Assembly: GCA_022842245.1 (NCBI GenBank)
Contig: JALHPZ010000021.1
Coordinates: 45,262-109,261, forward strand
DNA from: Gemmataceae bacterium
GTDB lineage: Bacteria > Planctomycetota > Planctomycetia > Gemmatales > Gemmataceae
Direction of reading: 5' to 3'
Length of the DNA: 64,000 bases
Positions within the stretch are counted from its first letter, which is position 1; every line of letters starts with the position of its first letter. The position numbers and the translations under genes were made by a program. The notes beneath the pieces are model-generated. The model was not told the origin of the DNA. It worked only from the letters and a program-made list of their open reading frames with translations, and did not search any database. Below are positions 28,299-36,409 of the stretch, piece by piece.

Positions 28299-29138
28299 AT
28301 GACGCCGATGCCATCGTTGCGGTTCTGGCTGGCCGCGGGCTGCGCGGGCGTGGCGGCTTCGAGCGCCGCCGCCCAGGCCCCGTCGATCCCGCCGCCGAAG
28401 ATCGACTTGCCCATTTCGACGACCATCAAGCCCGCGCCGGCCGCGCCGCCGCTCGTGCTGCCCGCCCGCGTCGCACCCGTCGAAAAAATCGGCGCCGCGC
28501 CCGTCGAGAAACTGCCGCCGGTTCCCGACCTACCGACGCAACAGGCGCCCGCGCCGGTCGAGTCGGCCTTCGCCGTTCCGTGCGAGACCGCCACGGTATG
28601 CCCCACGCCGGGCGTCCGGAAGCACAGCCACGAAAAATGCGACTACACCAAGTCGGGCAATCTGCGGACCTGCAAGATCCCGCCGACCGGCGCCGTCGCG
28701 AACGGCGCCGTGGTTCGCAGTATTTTCGAGCGCCAGAAGCAACTCGCGATGGCGGAATACTTCGTCGTATACCGCGAAGACTTCCTGATGAACACGGCGA
28801 CGATCAACGATACAGGATTGCGTCATGTCTCCGGGATCTACAAGCGGCTCGACACGATTAACGATTCCATCCTGGTCGAACCGACGGGTAACGCGAAGTT
28901 GGACGAGCAACGCCGCGATGCCGTGATTCGTGCGCTCATCGAACTGGGTGCCCCGAGCGGGGTCTCCGGCCGGGTCGCCGCGGGGACCACGCGAGCCGAG
29001 GGCCTGCGGTACGAAGACGTGCCGTCCGTCGGCCGGCGCAACCCGCTTGCGGGAGGCGGGGGGTTCGGCTTGAATGGTGGCGGTGGGGGCGGTGGCCTCT
29101 CCGGTGGGTTTGGAGGATTTGGCGGGGGGATTCGCTAA
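28299..29138 (+). CDS. Exported Pro-rich protein with Cys motif and Gly-rich tail, third gene of the MamK-like unit
   Basis: A 279-residue protein with a signal peptide (LRFWLAAGCAGVAASSAAAQ). A long Pro/Ala/Val linker (to about 95) follows, then a four-cysteine segment (C-x5-C, later C-x9-C, with HSHEKC). A folded part comes next (about 140-235) with LRHVSGIYKRLDTINDSILVE and RRDAVIRALIEL, faintly OmpA/peptidoglycan-binding-like. The C-terminus is almost pure glycine with Phe. GGAGACC precedes the ATG. It follows the actin gene by 31 bases. I infer an envelope partner of the filament system; the OmpA likeness is weak. Confidence 0.7.
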   Translation: MTPMPSLRFWLAAGCAGVAASSAAAQAPSIPPPKIDLPISTTIKPAPAAPPLVLPARVAPVEKIGAAPVEKLPPVPDLPTQQAPAPVESAFAVPCETATVCPTPGVRKHSHEKCDYTKSGNLRTCKIPPTGAVANGAVVRSIFERQKQLAMAEYFVVYREDFLMNTATINDTGLRHVSGIYKRLDTINDSILVEPTGNAKLDEQRRDAVIRALIELGAPSGVSGRVAAGTTRAEGLRYEDVPSVGRRNPLAGGGGFGLNGGGGGGGLSGGFGGFGGGIR

Positions 29139-29179
29139 GTCCATGTCCGTCGCGGCGACCAAGCCGCGACGGGACACCC

Positions 29180-30097
29180 TCATTCGGCACCGCTGTAGAT
29201 GGGCGTCGATAGATCCTGAAGCTTGACAAGATGGTTGGCTCGCGGCGATCGGTAATACGTGTAATCCACACCGTAGATGGATTCGTCCACATTATGCCGG
29301 TACACGCCCATCCAACTCCACTTGCTCTCGACGACGACAGGCTGGCCCGGTTCCACGGCGCGAACGATCGCGGTATGAGTGATTCCGACGCCGTTGCGGT
29401 AGATCGCCAAGTCGCCCGGCAATGGCCTGGTCGTGGGTTCGTAGCCATTGTCTGCGAGGATCATCTCAACTTCGGTATTCGTGAGATTGGTACGGCCTCC
29501 GGTAAAAACCCAGCCGTGGCAGTTGGTGTCTTCCGTCGGCTCGCCGGTGCGAACGGTCGCGGGCGAGACGCGGACGATTGACAGGCAACGCGATTCGCGC
29601 TCGCGAAGTGTTTCAGTATCCCGACGACTCGATGGTCGCCAGAGGGTCAGGGTGCGGCCTCGGTCGGTGTGTGCGGTGAGTTCCGGATCGGGTTCCCGTT
29701 CCGGAATGTAGCCCGGAAGCGTCATCGCTTCCGTGTCGGCATCCAGTTTGTCGTTCAGGGCGGTCTCGTAGCGAGCGACGGCGGCGCCCAGCATCACGGC
29801 GCCGAGCACAGCCACCGCAGCACCCGTACGGCGTGACGAGCCGAGATCCCACGCCGCACGACGGGCCATGACCGCCAGGATCAGACCTGTCGCCCCCGCG
29901 GCGACGGCTGCATACGCGAAACGGTCGTCTTCGATCAGCTTCGCGGAACCAACCAGTGCCAGCCCCAATCCCATACCCGTCAGGGCGATGCGCCACGGCA
30001 AGGTCATACGGGGAAGAAGGATTTGAACGATCCCGACCACCATCAACCCCAGACTCACCGGGGTCGCCATCATCAATTGCCTATCAAACTCTTCCAT
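29180..30097 (-). CDS. Membrane protein with Cys/His peptidase-like domain
   Basis: A 305-residue protein with four N-terminal hydrophobic helices (about 12-28, 35-52, 60-78, 92-108). A soluble domain follows with TNCHGWVFTGG (Cys193), PLPGDLAIY (Asp229) and GITHTAIV (His241). A Cys in an NCHGW-type motif followed by a GD-x-x-xY and a His strand resembles NlpC/P60- or DUF7689-like cysteine hydrolases, which act on peptidoglycan or peptide bonds. The domain should face the periplasm if the helix count is even. AAGGAATTGAG precedes the ATG at 30097. It follows the sigma factor gene and points head-on at the MamK-like unit. Confidence 0.68.
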   Translation of the reverse strand: MEEFDRQLMMATPVSLGLMVVGIVQILLPRMTLPWRIALTGMGLGLALVGSAKLIEDDRFAYAAVAAGATGLILAVMARRAAWDLGSSRRTGAAVAVLGAVMLGAAVARYETALNDKLDADTEAMTLPGYIPEREPDPELTAHTDRGRTLTLWRPSSRRDTETLRERESRCLSIVRVSPATVRTGEPTEDTNCHGWVFTGGRTNLTNTEVEMILADNGYEPTTRPLPGDLAIYRNGVGITHTAIVRAVEPGQPVVVESKWSWMGVYRHNVDESIYGVDYTYYRSPRANHLVKLQDLSTPIYSGAE

Positions 30098-30214
30098 CTC
30101 AATTCCTTTTGCATCCGACGGAATATTCCACGAAATATTGATAGCACGGCCATGGTTAGCAATCAGTGAGACATCAGGTGAGAAATCACTGAGAACCCAG
30201 CGCCAAAATGAAAG

Positions 30215-30241
30215 CGGGCCGCCCCGTTGCGGGACGGCCCG
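30215..30241 (-). terminator. Intrinsic terminator of the sigma factor gene
   Basis: Arms 30215-30226 and 30230-30241 form a GC-rich 12-bp stem with a three-base loop. On the minus strand it is followed by CTTTCATTTT, a fair U-rich tail. It starts about 20 bases after the sigma factor stop codon. Confidence 0.65.
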
Positions 30242-30262
30242 ACGCTCGTTCGCGAGCATGAA

Positions 30263-31930
30263 TCACGGAAGCTCGACCTTCTGCTCGGCGGCCCGTTCGC
30301 GGAGGAGCTTCATCCCGCGGACGTTGATCTGCCGCACGCGCTCCTTTGTGATGCCGAAGTGCTGGCCGATCTGCTCGAGCGTCATCTGACCGCCGCCCGC
30401 CAGTCCCGTCCGCATCTTGATCACGTCCCGCGTCCGGCTGTCCAGGTGGTCCAGCAGGTCATGGACGCGAGCCTTGGCGGCGTCGGCGACGGCGAGCATT
30501 TCATGCTCGTCGGTCCGGCCGTCCTGCCGCGCGTCGAACACCTCGTCGGCACCGGTCAGGTATCGCTGCCGCCGCGTGTTCTCGTCCGGGATGCTGCGGG
30601 CGAAGTTCTTCATCACCGCCCAGGTGGCGTAGGTGCTGAACTTGTTCCCGCGGCCGTAGTCGAACTTCTCGACCGCGCGCATCACGGAGATGTTCGCGTC
30701 GGACTTCAGCTCGTCGAGATTCTGACCGACCTGCATGTGCTTGGTCGCCAGGGAGTGCACCAGCCGCTGGTTGCACTCGATCAGCAGGTCGCGGACCCCC
30801 TTGATCGCGTTGTGCAGCTCGTCGACGCGCTGGATGTCCTGCACGCGCGCCCGGCTCGGATCGAGATTCGCGCGCAGCTTGTGCAGCTTGTACTTCAGGA
30901 AGTTCATCTTCCGGAACAGGTGGGCCTCCTGTTCGCGCGTCAGCAACGGGCGCTCGTACAGGTACGCCATGTGTGCCTCGACATCCTTGGGCGGTCGCAT
31001 CGAGCGGACCTTCTCGAAGAACTCCTCCTCGCCCGGCATCGGGCCGAGGATGACGGATTCCTTCGAAGGATCCTCGAATTCGGCGTTATGGATGTAGTCG
31101 ATCGGCTGGGCGACCAGGCGGGTCGCCTTCACTTCGTTCACGACCCGGTACACGCTGGACCGCGTGCGGTTGAATTTCTTGGCGATGGAATCCACGGTGG
31201 TACCCTCCTGGAGGGCGGTGTAGATGCGTTCCTTGTCGGTCGCATCCAACGGGCCGGTGTGTTTGGGAAAGACCGCCGCGTCCGGGTGCGTGCGATCAAA
31301 GTTGCGGATCGTGTATCGCACCGCCTCCGGGGAGCGATGCAGTTCGCCGGCGATCTTGCGGCTGACATCGACGAGCGATTCGCCGCGGGACGCCAGTTCG
31401 CGCGCCGTCAGCACGATTTTCTCTCGCTCCGGCTCGCTGAGGTGGCTGAAACGGGCCCCTTTGGCGACCCGGTCGCCGTGCGACGCGGCGAACGCTTCGA
31501 CGCTGGCGAGCGGGAAACCAAGCTGGCTGCGGCCGTTTGCCTTGAACCGCCGCGCCACCAGGCCGCGCAACCGCCAGCGGCCGATCGTCTTCTGCGAGAC
31601 GTTGAACCGGGCGCAGATCTCCTCCAGCGTCAGCATCTCCTCGCCGACCTGTTCGCGCGGGACCGGCGGCAGCGAACGCTCCACCTTGATGATGAACAGC
31701 GCGAGGTCGTGCTTCAACTCGTCGCCGCGGATCAACAGATCCGGATGGGCGTTCGAGCGGAACTCGGTCAATCGATAGCAAACGAACTGGTACGGATATT
31801 GTTTCGTCGGCTCGGTTTCGGCCAACAGCTTCTCGGCGTTCTTCAATTGCTCGCGGCGCTTTGCCGGCGGAGCAAAACGGACCTGCTGGGCCGTCAGCTC
31901 TTGCAATGCGGGATATTTGAAAGCGTTCAT
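30263..31930 (-). CDS. Sigma-70 family RNA polymerase sigma factor with N-terminal HTH extension
   Basis: A 555-residue sigma factor. The C-terminal half is a standard sigma-70: region 2 (about 375-447, with EKFDYGRGNKFSTYATWAVM) and region 4 (about 505-550, with MTLEQIGQHFGITKERVRQI). The N-terminal half is unusual. It has a MerR/excisionase-like helix-turn-helix (LTLEEICARFNVSQKTIGRW, 100-120), then two further putative HTH segments (about 180-210 and 230-264, IAKKFNRTRSSVYRVVNEV). Region 1.1 and a normal region 3 are hard to see. The start at 31930 follows GGAGG nine bases upstream; a longer frame to 31996 lacks support. Targets are unknown. Confidence 0.9.
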   Translation of the reverse strand: MNAFKYPALQELTAQQVRFAPPAKRREQLKNAEKLLAETEPTKQYPYQFVCYRLTEFRSNAHPDLLIRGDELKHDLALFIIKVERSLPPVPREQVGEEMLTLEEICARFNVSQKTIGRWRLRGLVARRFKANGRSQLGFPLASVEAFAASHGDRVAKGARFSHLSEPEREKIVLTARELASRGESLVDVSRKIAGELHRSPEAVRYTIRNFDRTHPDAAVFPKHTGPLDATDKERIYTALQEGTTVDSIAKKFNRTRSSVYRVVNEVKATRLVAQPIDYIHNAEFEDPSKESVILGPMPGEEEFFEKVRSMRPPKDVEAHMAYLYERPLLTREQEAHLFRKMNFLKYKLHKLRANLDPSRARVQDIQRVDELHNAIKGVRDLLIECNQRLVHSLATKHMQVGQNLDELKSDANISVMRAVEKFDYGRGNKFSTYATWAVMKNFARSIPDENTRRQRYLTGADEVFDARQDGRTDEHEMLAVADAAKARVHDLLDHLDSRTRDVIKMRTGLAGGGQMTLEQIGQHFGITKERVRQINVRGMKLLRERAAEQKVELP

Positions 31931-32517
31931 CGCGGTGTCCTCCCATCCCGTGGTCGGGAGATCAGGTCTCCCGAGTTGATCCGTCATTCGCTCCAAAGTC
32001 GGTTCGATTGGCCTACCGGGGAATACACTGTCCCGGACCGTTTCTTACCCGCTCGGGTTCGGGCGAAAAAAATCGCTCTTGCAGGATCGAATCCCGAACG
32101 GTATTGCGAACCATTCCGAGGGTTTCGCGAGTCCCCGGTCGACGTCTCTCAGTCGAGCAACATTCGCGCCGGCTCGCAAACAATCTCGTGGTCAGACCTG
32201 CTCCTGACCGTAACCGCTAATGAGTCTTCGCTTTGCGGCAGCCGGGATTTTTCGGATTACCAAGTGGCCGCTGATCACCCATTGGCCGCGCGGCGGTCGT
32301 TCTGCCTTTTACCGATCCCGTGTGTAGTTTTGCACATGGGTGTGGTGAAAAACACCAATCCGCAGAGTTTTCCCAGTCGCCCGCATTCCCCTCGTTTCGC
32401 CTGATCGGTTCTGTTGACTCTCGAACGGTCGATTTCCTTAAGTTTGCGCCGCGAAAGACCGACACGGCGCGATTACGATGGACGGACGACCGTTGCGACT
32501 CTTCAGGACCTACGTTG
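31931..32517. promoter_or_regulatory. Divergent regulatory region with a 5'-leader hairpin of the sigma factor gene
   Basis: This 587-base gap separates the sigma factor gene (left) from the exported protein gene (right). A perfect 7-bp hairpin (CGGGAGA, five bases, TCTCCCG, at 31955-31973) lies about 25 bases upstream of the sigma factor start, just before its ribosome site. A TTGACT hexamer at 32414-32419 followed by TTAAGT 18 bases later is a weak promoter candidate for the rightward gene. Nothing else is recognised. Confidence 0.4.
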
Positions 32518-33822
32518 ATGTTCCGCTGTTCGTTGGGTCTGTTGATCCCGTTCTCATTCCTAGGTGTCGTTCCGGCAGCCGAACCGTACGTTCTGGCGGA
32601 GTCGTTCGCCACGGGCGCGATTTATCGCGTCGAGCAGAAAACGGAGCTTTCCGGCCGCCTGGCCCTGACCAAAGACGGCAAGACCGAAACGATCCCGCTC
32701 ACGGGAGGCGGCACGATCGTTTTCGATGAGCGCGTTCTCGATACCGACGAGTCGGACGCCCGAAAAGTCGTGCGCCAGTATCGCACGTTCGAAGTCCGCC
32801 GCCAGCTTGGTAGCCGGCAACAATCGGCCGAGTTGCGTCCGGTGGTCCGCCGGATGGTCGTGCTGCGCTCCGCGAAGGGGAAGTCGCCCTTCTCGCCCGA
32901 CGGTCCGCTCCTCTGGAGCGAGATCGACGCGGTCCGCACCGATCCGTTCCTGCCGGCGCTGGTGCCGGGACTGTTACCGACCAAGCCGGTCGCGGTGAAC
33001 GACACCTGGCCGATGGCCGCGGACGCCGTTGCCGAACTCACCGACCTCGAGAAGGTGACCGGCGGCGAATACACGCTCAAACTCGTCGGCGTCGTCACCG
33101 TCAACGGACGCCGCCAGGCGCGCATCTCGCTCACGGGCACCATCCGCGGCGTCGACGACAACGGACCCTGCAAACACACCCTCGACGGCACCGCCTATTT
33201 CGACCTCGATGCGAACCGCTTCGCTTATCTCTCCGTGAAGGGCACGCACGAACTGCTGGACGGGTCGGGGAAAACCGTCGGAACAATCGAAGGCCGCTAT
33301 ACACTCACGCGCACCGCGAGCGAGTCGAAGGAACTGGCCGACACGGCGCTCCAAGGTATCGTTCTCAAGCCGACCGAGGAAAATTCCCGCCTGCTGTACG
33401 ACAATCGCGAACTCGGCGTTCGCTTCCTGTACTCCCGTCGCTGGCGCGTCGGGGCGGTGCAGGGCCGGCAGGTGACGCTTGACGGCCCGAACGGCGCGGG
33501 CGTGCTTCTCACGGTCGAAACGGCGAAGACGCTGCCGACGGCGGACGAGTACGCGAAGGAGGCCGCGGCGCAGCTAGCGAAGTCGGCGAAGGACGTGGCG
33601 GTGCGCGATCGACCGCGGCGCGTGGCCGACAATCCGGCGCTCGACCGATTCGTCCTCACGGCGACCGCATCCGATGGCGCGGTGCGGATGGATTACGCGG
33701 TGCTGACGAACGCCGATGGAACGGGTGCTACGGTCGCGGCTCGACTGCCCGACGCCGACGCGAAGGAATTGGTTAAGGACGTGGACCACCTTCTCAAAAC
33801 GCTGACCGTGGGTCGGAAGTGA
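32518..33822 (+). CDS. Exported hypothetical protein (434 aa)
   Basis: It has a signal peptide (MFRCSLGLLIPFSFLGVVPA, cleaved near AAEP). The mature part is largely beta-rich, with YRVEQKTELSGRLALTKDGK, TLKLVGVVTVNGRRQARISL and DGTAYFDLDANRFAYLSVKG giving a lipocalin-like or outer-barrel look. A C-terminal module of about 130 residues (NRELGVRFLYSRRWRVGAVQ onwards) resembles a PsbP- or DUF1795-like fold. No enzyme motif is visible. AGGA lies before the ATG. The gene stands alone and ends next to a hairpin. Confidence 0.75.
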   Translation: MFRCSLGLLIPFSFLGVVPAAEPYVLAESFATGAIYRVEQKTELSGRLALTKDGKTETIPLTGGGTIVFDERVLDTDESDARKVVRQYRTFEVRRQLGSRQQSAELRPVVRRMVVLRSAKGKSPFSPDGPLLWSEIDAVRTDPFLPALVPGLLPTKPVAVNDTWPMAADAVAELTDLEKVTGGEYTLKLVGVVTVNGRRQARISLTGTIRGVDDNGPCKHTLDGTAYFDLDANRFAYLSVKGTHELLDGSGKTVGTIEGRYTLTRTASESKELADTALQGIVLKPTEENSRLLYDNRELGVRFLYSRRWRVGAVQGRQVTLDGPNGAGVLLTVETAKTLPTADEYAKEAAAQLAKSAKDVAVRDRPRRVADNPALDRFVLTATASDGAVRMDYAVLTNADGTGATVAARLPDADAKELVKDVDHLLKTLTVGRK

Positions 33823-33829
33823 TTGGTAG

Positions 33830-33855
33830 GTCGGGCCGAGTCTTCGAGGCCCGAC
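33830..33855. terminator. Hairpin between convergent genes
   Basis: Arms 33830-33837 (GTCGGGCC) and 33848-33855 (GGCCCGAC) are perfect, with a 10-base loop. It begins seven bases after the stop of the exported protein gene and eight bases before the stop of the small membrane protein gene on the other strand. There is no T-run on either side, so the role as a bidirectional terminator is a guess from position. Confidence 0.45.
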
Positions 33856-33863
33856 ACGGGAAT

Positions 33864-34244
33864 CTAATGTGCAGCGAAGGCGAAGCGGGCAAGGCCGAAC
33901 ATCAGGGCGAACAGGAACCCGTGGACGAAGTGCCCCGACCCGTTTGCCGTTCCTTCCTTCGCCGTCCACTTCGCAATCAGGTACGAGACCGCCCCGGCGA
34001 GCAGCGGCGCCGCGATCAGGTTCGCGATGCGCAAGGCGAAGAAGGGCAGGAACAGCTTTGGGGCGATGAGCGTCGAGATCCAACCGAGTCCGCCCCCGAA
34101 GAAGATATGCAGGAGCAGGATCGCGCAGCCGTCTTCGCGCTTCGAGTTGGTTGCACGTCCGATGCCGTCGAGGAGGCCGCTGCCCACGACCTGGATGAAG
34201 AACTCGAAGAACAACTGCAGGACAATGACGAGAATCTCTTCCAC
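33864..34244 (-). CDS. Small integral membrane protein (126 aa)
   Basis: Three to four hydrophobic helices fill the protein: ILVIVLQLFFEFFIQVVG, CAILLLHIFFGGGLGWISTL, LFLPFFALRIANLIAAPLLAGAVSYLI and FVHGFLFALMFGLARFAF. No charged catalytic motif is present. The start codon is GTG at 34244, with GAGGTA eight bases upstream. It is divergent from the phosphatase gene with 68 bases between them. Similar small proteins of unknown function occur in many bacteria. Confidence 0.6.
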   Translation of the reverse strand: MEEILVIVLQLFFEFFIQVVGSGLLDGIGRATNSKREDGCAILLLHIFFGGGLGWISTLIAPKLFLPFFALRIANLIAAPLLAGAVSYLIAKWTAKEGTANGSGHFVHGFLFALMFGLARFAFAAH

Positions 34245-34312
34245 GGCGGTACCTCGCTCGATCCCGGCAGTCTACCCGAACGCTCGATCGTCACCAGCGT
34301 AGAATTCCCACC

Positions 34313-34990
34313 ATGCGAACCCTGGCGATCGGCGACATCCACGGCTGCTCCGCGATGCTGGACGACCTCCTCGCGGCCGTCCAACCCACGCCCGACGACC
34401 GGCTCGTCTTCCTCGGCGACTACGTGGACCGCGGGCCCGACTCTCGCGGCGTGATCGATCGCCTGATCGCGCTGAAACAGAATCCCAACGTCGTCTGCCT
34501 GCGCGGGAACCACGAACTGATGATGGCGCGATCCCGCCGCGACAAGTCCGAATACAAGATGTGGTACGCCGTCGGCGGCATGCAGGCGCTGGCGTCCTAC
34601 GGTCCGGCGCCGGGGAAAATGGGTTCCCTCGCGGACGTGCCCGAACGCCACTGGCGGTTCCTCGAAGCCGAGTGCGTCGACTACTTCGAAACTGATTCGC
34701 ACATCTTCGTCCACGCTGGAGTGGCGTACGACGTGCCGATGGAGGAACAGGACGAAGGCGCGCTCTTCTGGGACTTCTTCGATCCGGACGCGCCGCCGAA
34801 CCACGTCTCGGGCAAGACCGTCATTTGCGGGCATTCGTCGCAGAAATCCGGGAACATCCTCGACCGCGGCACCGCAATCTGCATCGACACTTTCGCTTAC
34901 GGCGGAGGCTGGCTCACCTGCCTCGACGCCGACTCCCGCGCGTTCTGGCAGGTCAACTTGCTCGGCAAGGTGCGCATCGGGCAACTGTAA
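34313..34990 (+). CDS. PPP-family metallophosphatase
   Basis: A calcineurin-like serine/threonine or dinucleotide-tetraphosphate phosphatase of 225 residues. The three signature motifs are GDIHG (7-11), GDYVDRGPD (about 35-43) and GNHE (about 66-69), with the later metal ligands in IFVHAG and ICGHSS. The di-metal site is complete. It could dephosphorylate targets of the many Ser/Thr kinases of this organism, or cleave Ap4A; both activities occur in the family. TAGAAT lies seven bases before the ATG and there is no ribosome site, so a leaderless message is possible. Confidence 0.88.
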   Translation: MRTLAIGDIHGCSAMLDDLLAAVQPTPDDRLVFLGDYVDRGPDSRGVIDRLIALKQNPNVVCLRGNHELMMARSRRDKSEYKMWYAVGGMQALASYGPAPGKMGSLADVPERHWRFLEAECVDYFETDSHIFVHAGVAYDVPMEEQDEGALFWDFFDPDAPPNHVSGKTVICGHSSQKSGNILDRGTAICIDTFAYGGGWLTCLDADSRAFWQVNLLGKVRIGQL

Positions 34991-35077
34991 AACGTATCGC
35001 GCGACGACCGCTTGCGGTTCAGTCCGCGATCCGCGATAATGCCGGTCCTGCCGTTCCCCATTCTCCGGGTCGAATCG

Positions 35078-36409
35078 ATGGCTCTCCCGCCGTGTCCGGG
35101 TCCGAAACTCTCGCGCCGCACGATGATCCGCGCCGGCAGCGCCGCCGCACTTGGGCTGTCGCTCCCGCAACTGCTCCGCGCCAACCCGACGAAGACGCAT
35201 GCGGACCACTGCATTCTGATCTTCCTGAACGGCGGGCCGCCGCACCTGGATATGTGGGATCTGAAGCCCGAGGCGCCGGCGGAGATTCGCGGCGAGTTCA
35301 AACCCATCCCGACCTCCGTGCCGGGCGTGCAGTTCGGCGAACGCATCCCGAAAATGGCGAAGTGGATGCACCGCTCCGCCCTCATCCGTTCGGCGCATCA
35401 TAGCGTCAACAACGCCCACGCCGCCGGTGTCTACACCGCGCTCACCGGTCACGACCGCGGCGACAACTCCGCCGCCACCTTCTCGCCGAACGACTACCCC
35501 GCCATCGGCTCCGTGATGGGGATGCTCAAGCCGCCGAAGTCCGCCGTCGTGCCCTACGTCTCGCTGCCGTACGTCACGAAGGAAGGCGCGGGCGGCCCGC
35601 CCCAGCCCGGCTTCTACGGCGGCTTCCTCGGCAAGCCCCGCGATCCGTTCTTCATCCTCAAGGACCCGAACGCGCCGAACTTCGACATGCCCGAACTCGC
35701 GCTCGGGCCGGACATCGACCCAAACCGCCTCGACCTGCGCAAGCAACTCGTGACCAAACTGGGCGGATCGACCACAAGTCTCGAGCACGACGCCATCCAG
35801 GCGAAGGCGTTCGACCTGCTCACGTCGCCGGAGATGCAGAAGGCCCTGCGCATCGACAAGGAAACGCCGAAGGTGCGGGACGCTTACGGGCGGAACATCT
35901 ACGGGCAGAGCGTGCTGCTGGCGCGCCGGCTGATCGAAGCCGGTTCCCGCGTCGCCTGCATCAGTTGGGCGCCGGACGCGAACGCCACCTGGGACACCCA
36001 CGGCAACAACTTCGGCAAGCTCAAGAACGAACTCCTCCCGCAGCTCGATTCCGCCGTGGCGAGTCTCTTCGCCGATCTGGAGGATCGCGGGTTGTTCGAG
36101 CGCACGCTCGTCGTCATCATGGGCGAGTTCGGGCGTACGCCGAAGGTGAACGCGAACGCGGGTCGCGATCACTGGAACTTCTGCTATTCGCTGATGCTGG
36201 CGGGCGGCGGGATCCAGGGCGGGGCGGTGCATGGCGCGAGCGACAAGATCGGCGCGAAGCCGAGCCGCAATCCCGTGACGCCGGCGGATGTGATCGCGAC
36301 GGTGTACCATTGCCTGGGGATTCCGCACGACACGGAACTGCGGGACCGCCTGGCGCGGCCGTTCACGCTGGTGCCGTGGGGATCGCCGATTGCAGAGTTG
36401 GTGAGTTGA
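35078..36409 (+). CDS. DUF1501 family Tat-exported protein
   Basis: DUF1501 proteins belong to the alkaline phosphatase/sulfatase-like superfamily and are greatly expanded in planctomycetes; the activity is not established. This 443-residue protein has a Tat signal (SRRTMIRAGSAAALGLSLP), then ILIFLNGGPPHLDMWDLKPE and HSVNNAHAAGVYTALTGHDR. LVVIMGEFGRTPKVN and GRDHWNFCYSLMLAGGGI are the conserved C-terminal motifs. Earlier in-frame starts exist at 35012 and 35039; I prefer 35078 for a normal Tat leader. Its last 47 bases overlap the next gene on the other strand. Confidence 0.85.
   Translation: MALPPCPGPKLSRRTMIRAGSAAALGLSLPQLLRANPTKTHADHCILIFLNGGPPHLDMWDLKPEAPAEIRGEFKPIPTSVPGVQFGERIPKMAKWMHRSALIRSAHHSVNNAHAAGVYTALTGHDRGDNSAATFSPNDYPAIGSVMGMLKPPKSAVVPYVSLPYVTKEGAGGPPQPGFYGGFLGKPRDPFFILKDPNAPNFDMPELALGPDIDPNRLDLRKQLVTKLGGSTTSLEHDAIQAKAFDLLTSPEMQKALRIDKETPKVRDAYGRNIYGQSVLLARRLIEAGSRVACISWAPDANATWDTHGNNFGKLKNELLPQLDSAVASLFADLEDRGLFERTLVVIMGEFGRTPKVNANAGRDHWNFCYSLMLAGGGIQGGAVHGASDKIGAKPSRNPVTPADVIATVYHCLGIPHDTELRDRLARPFTLVPWGSPIAELVS

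Noticed and set aside
26340..29138. The unit considered as a magnetosome gene island or a plasmid ParM partition system
   Set aside because: There are no mam genes such as mamA, mamB, mamE or mamM nearby, and no ParR-like DNA-binding protein or centromere-like direct repeats next to the actin gene.
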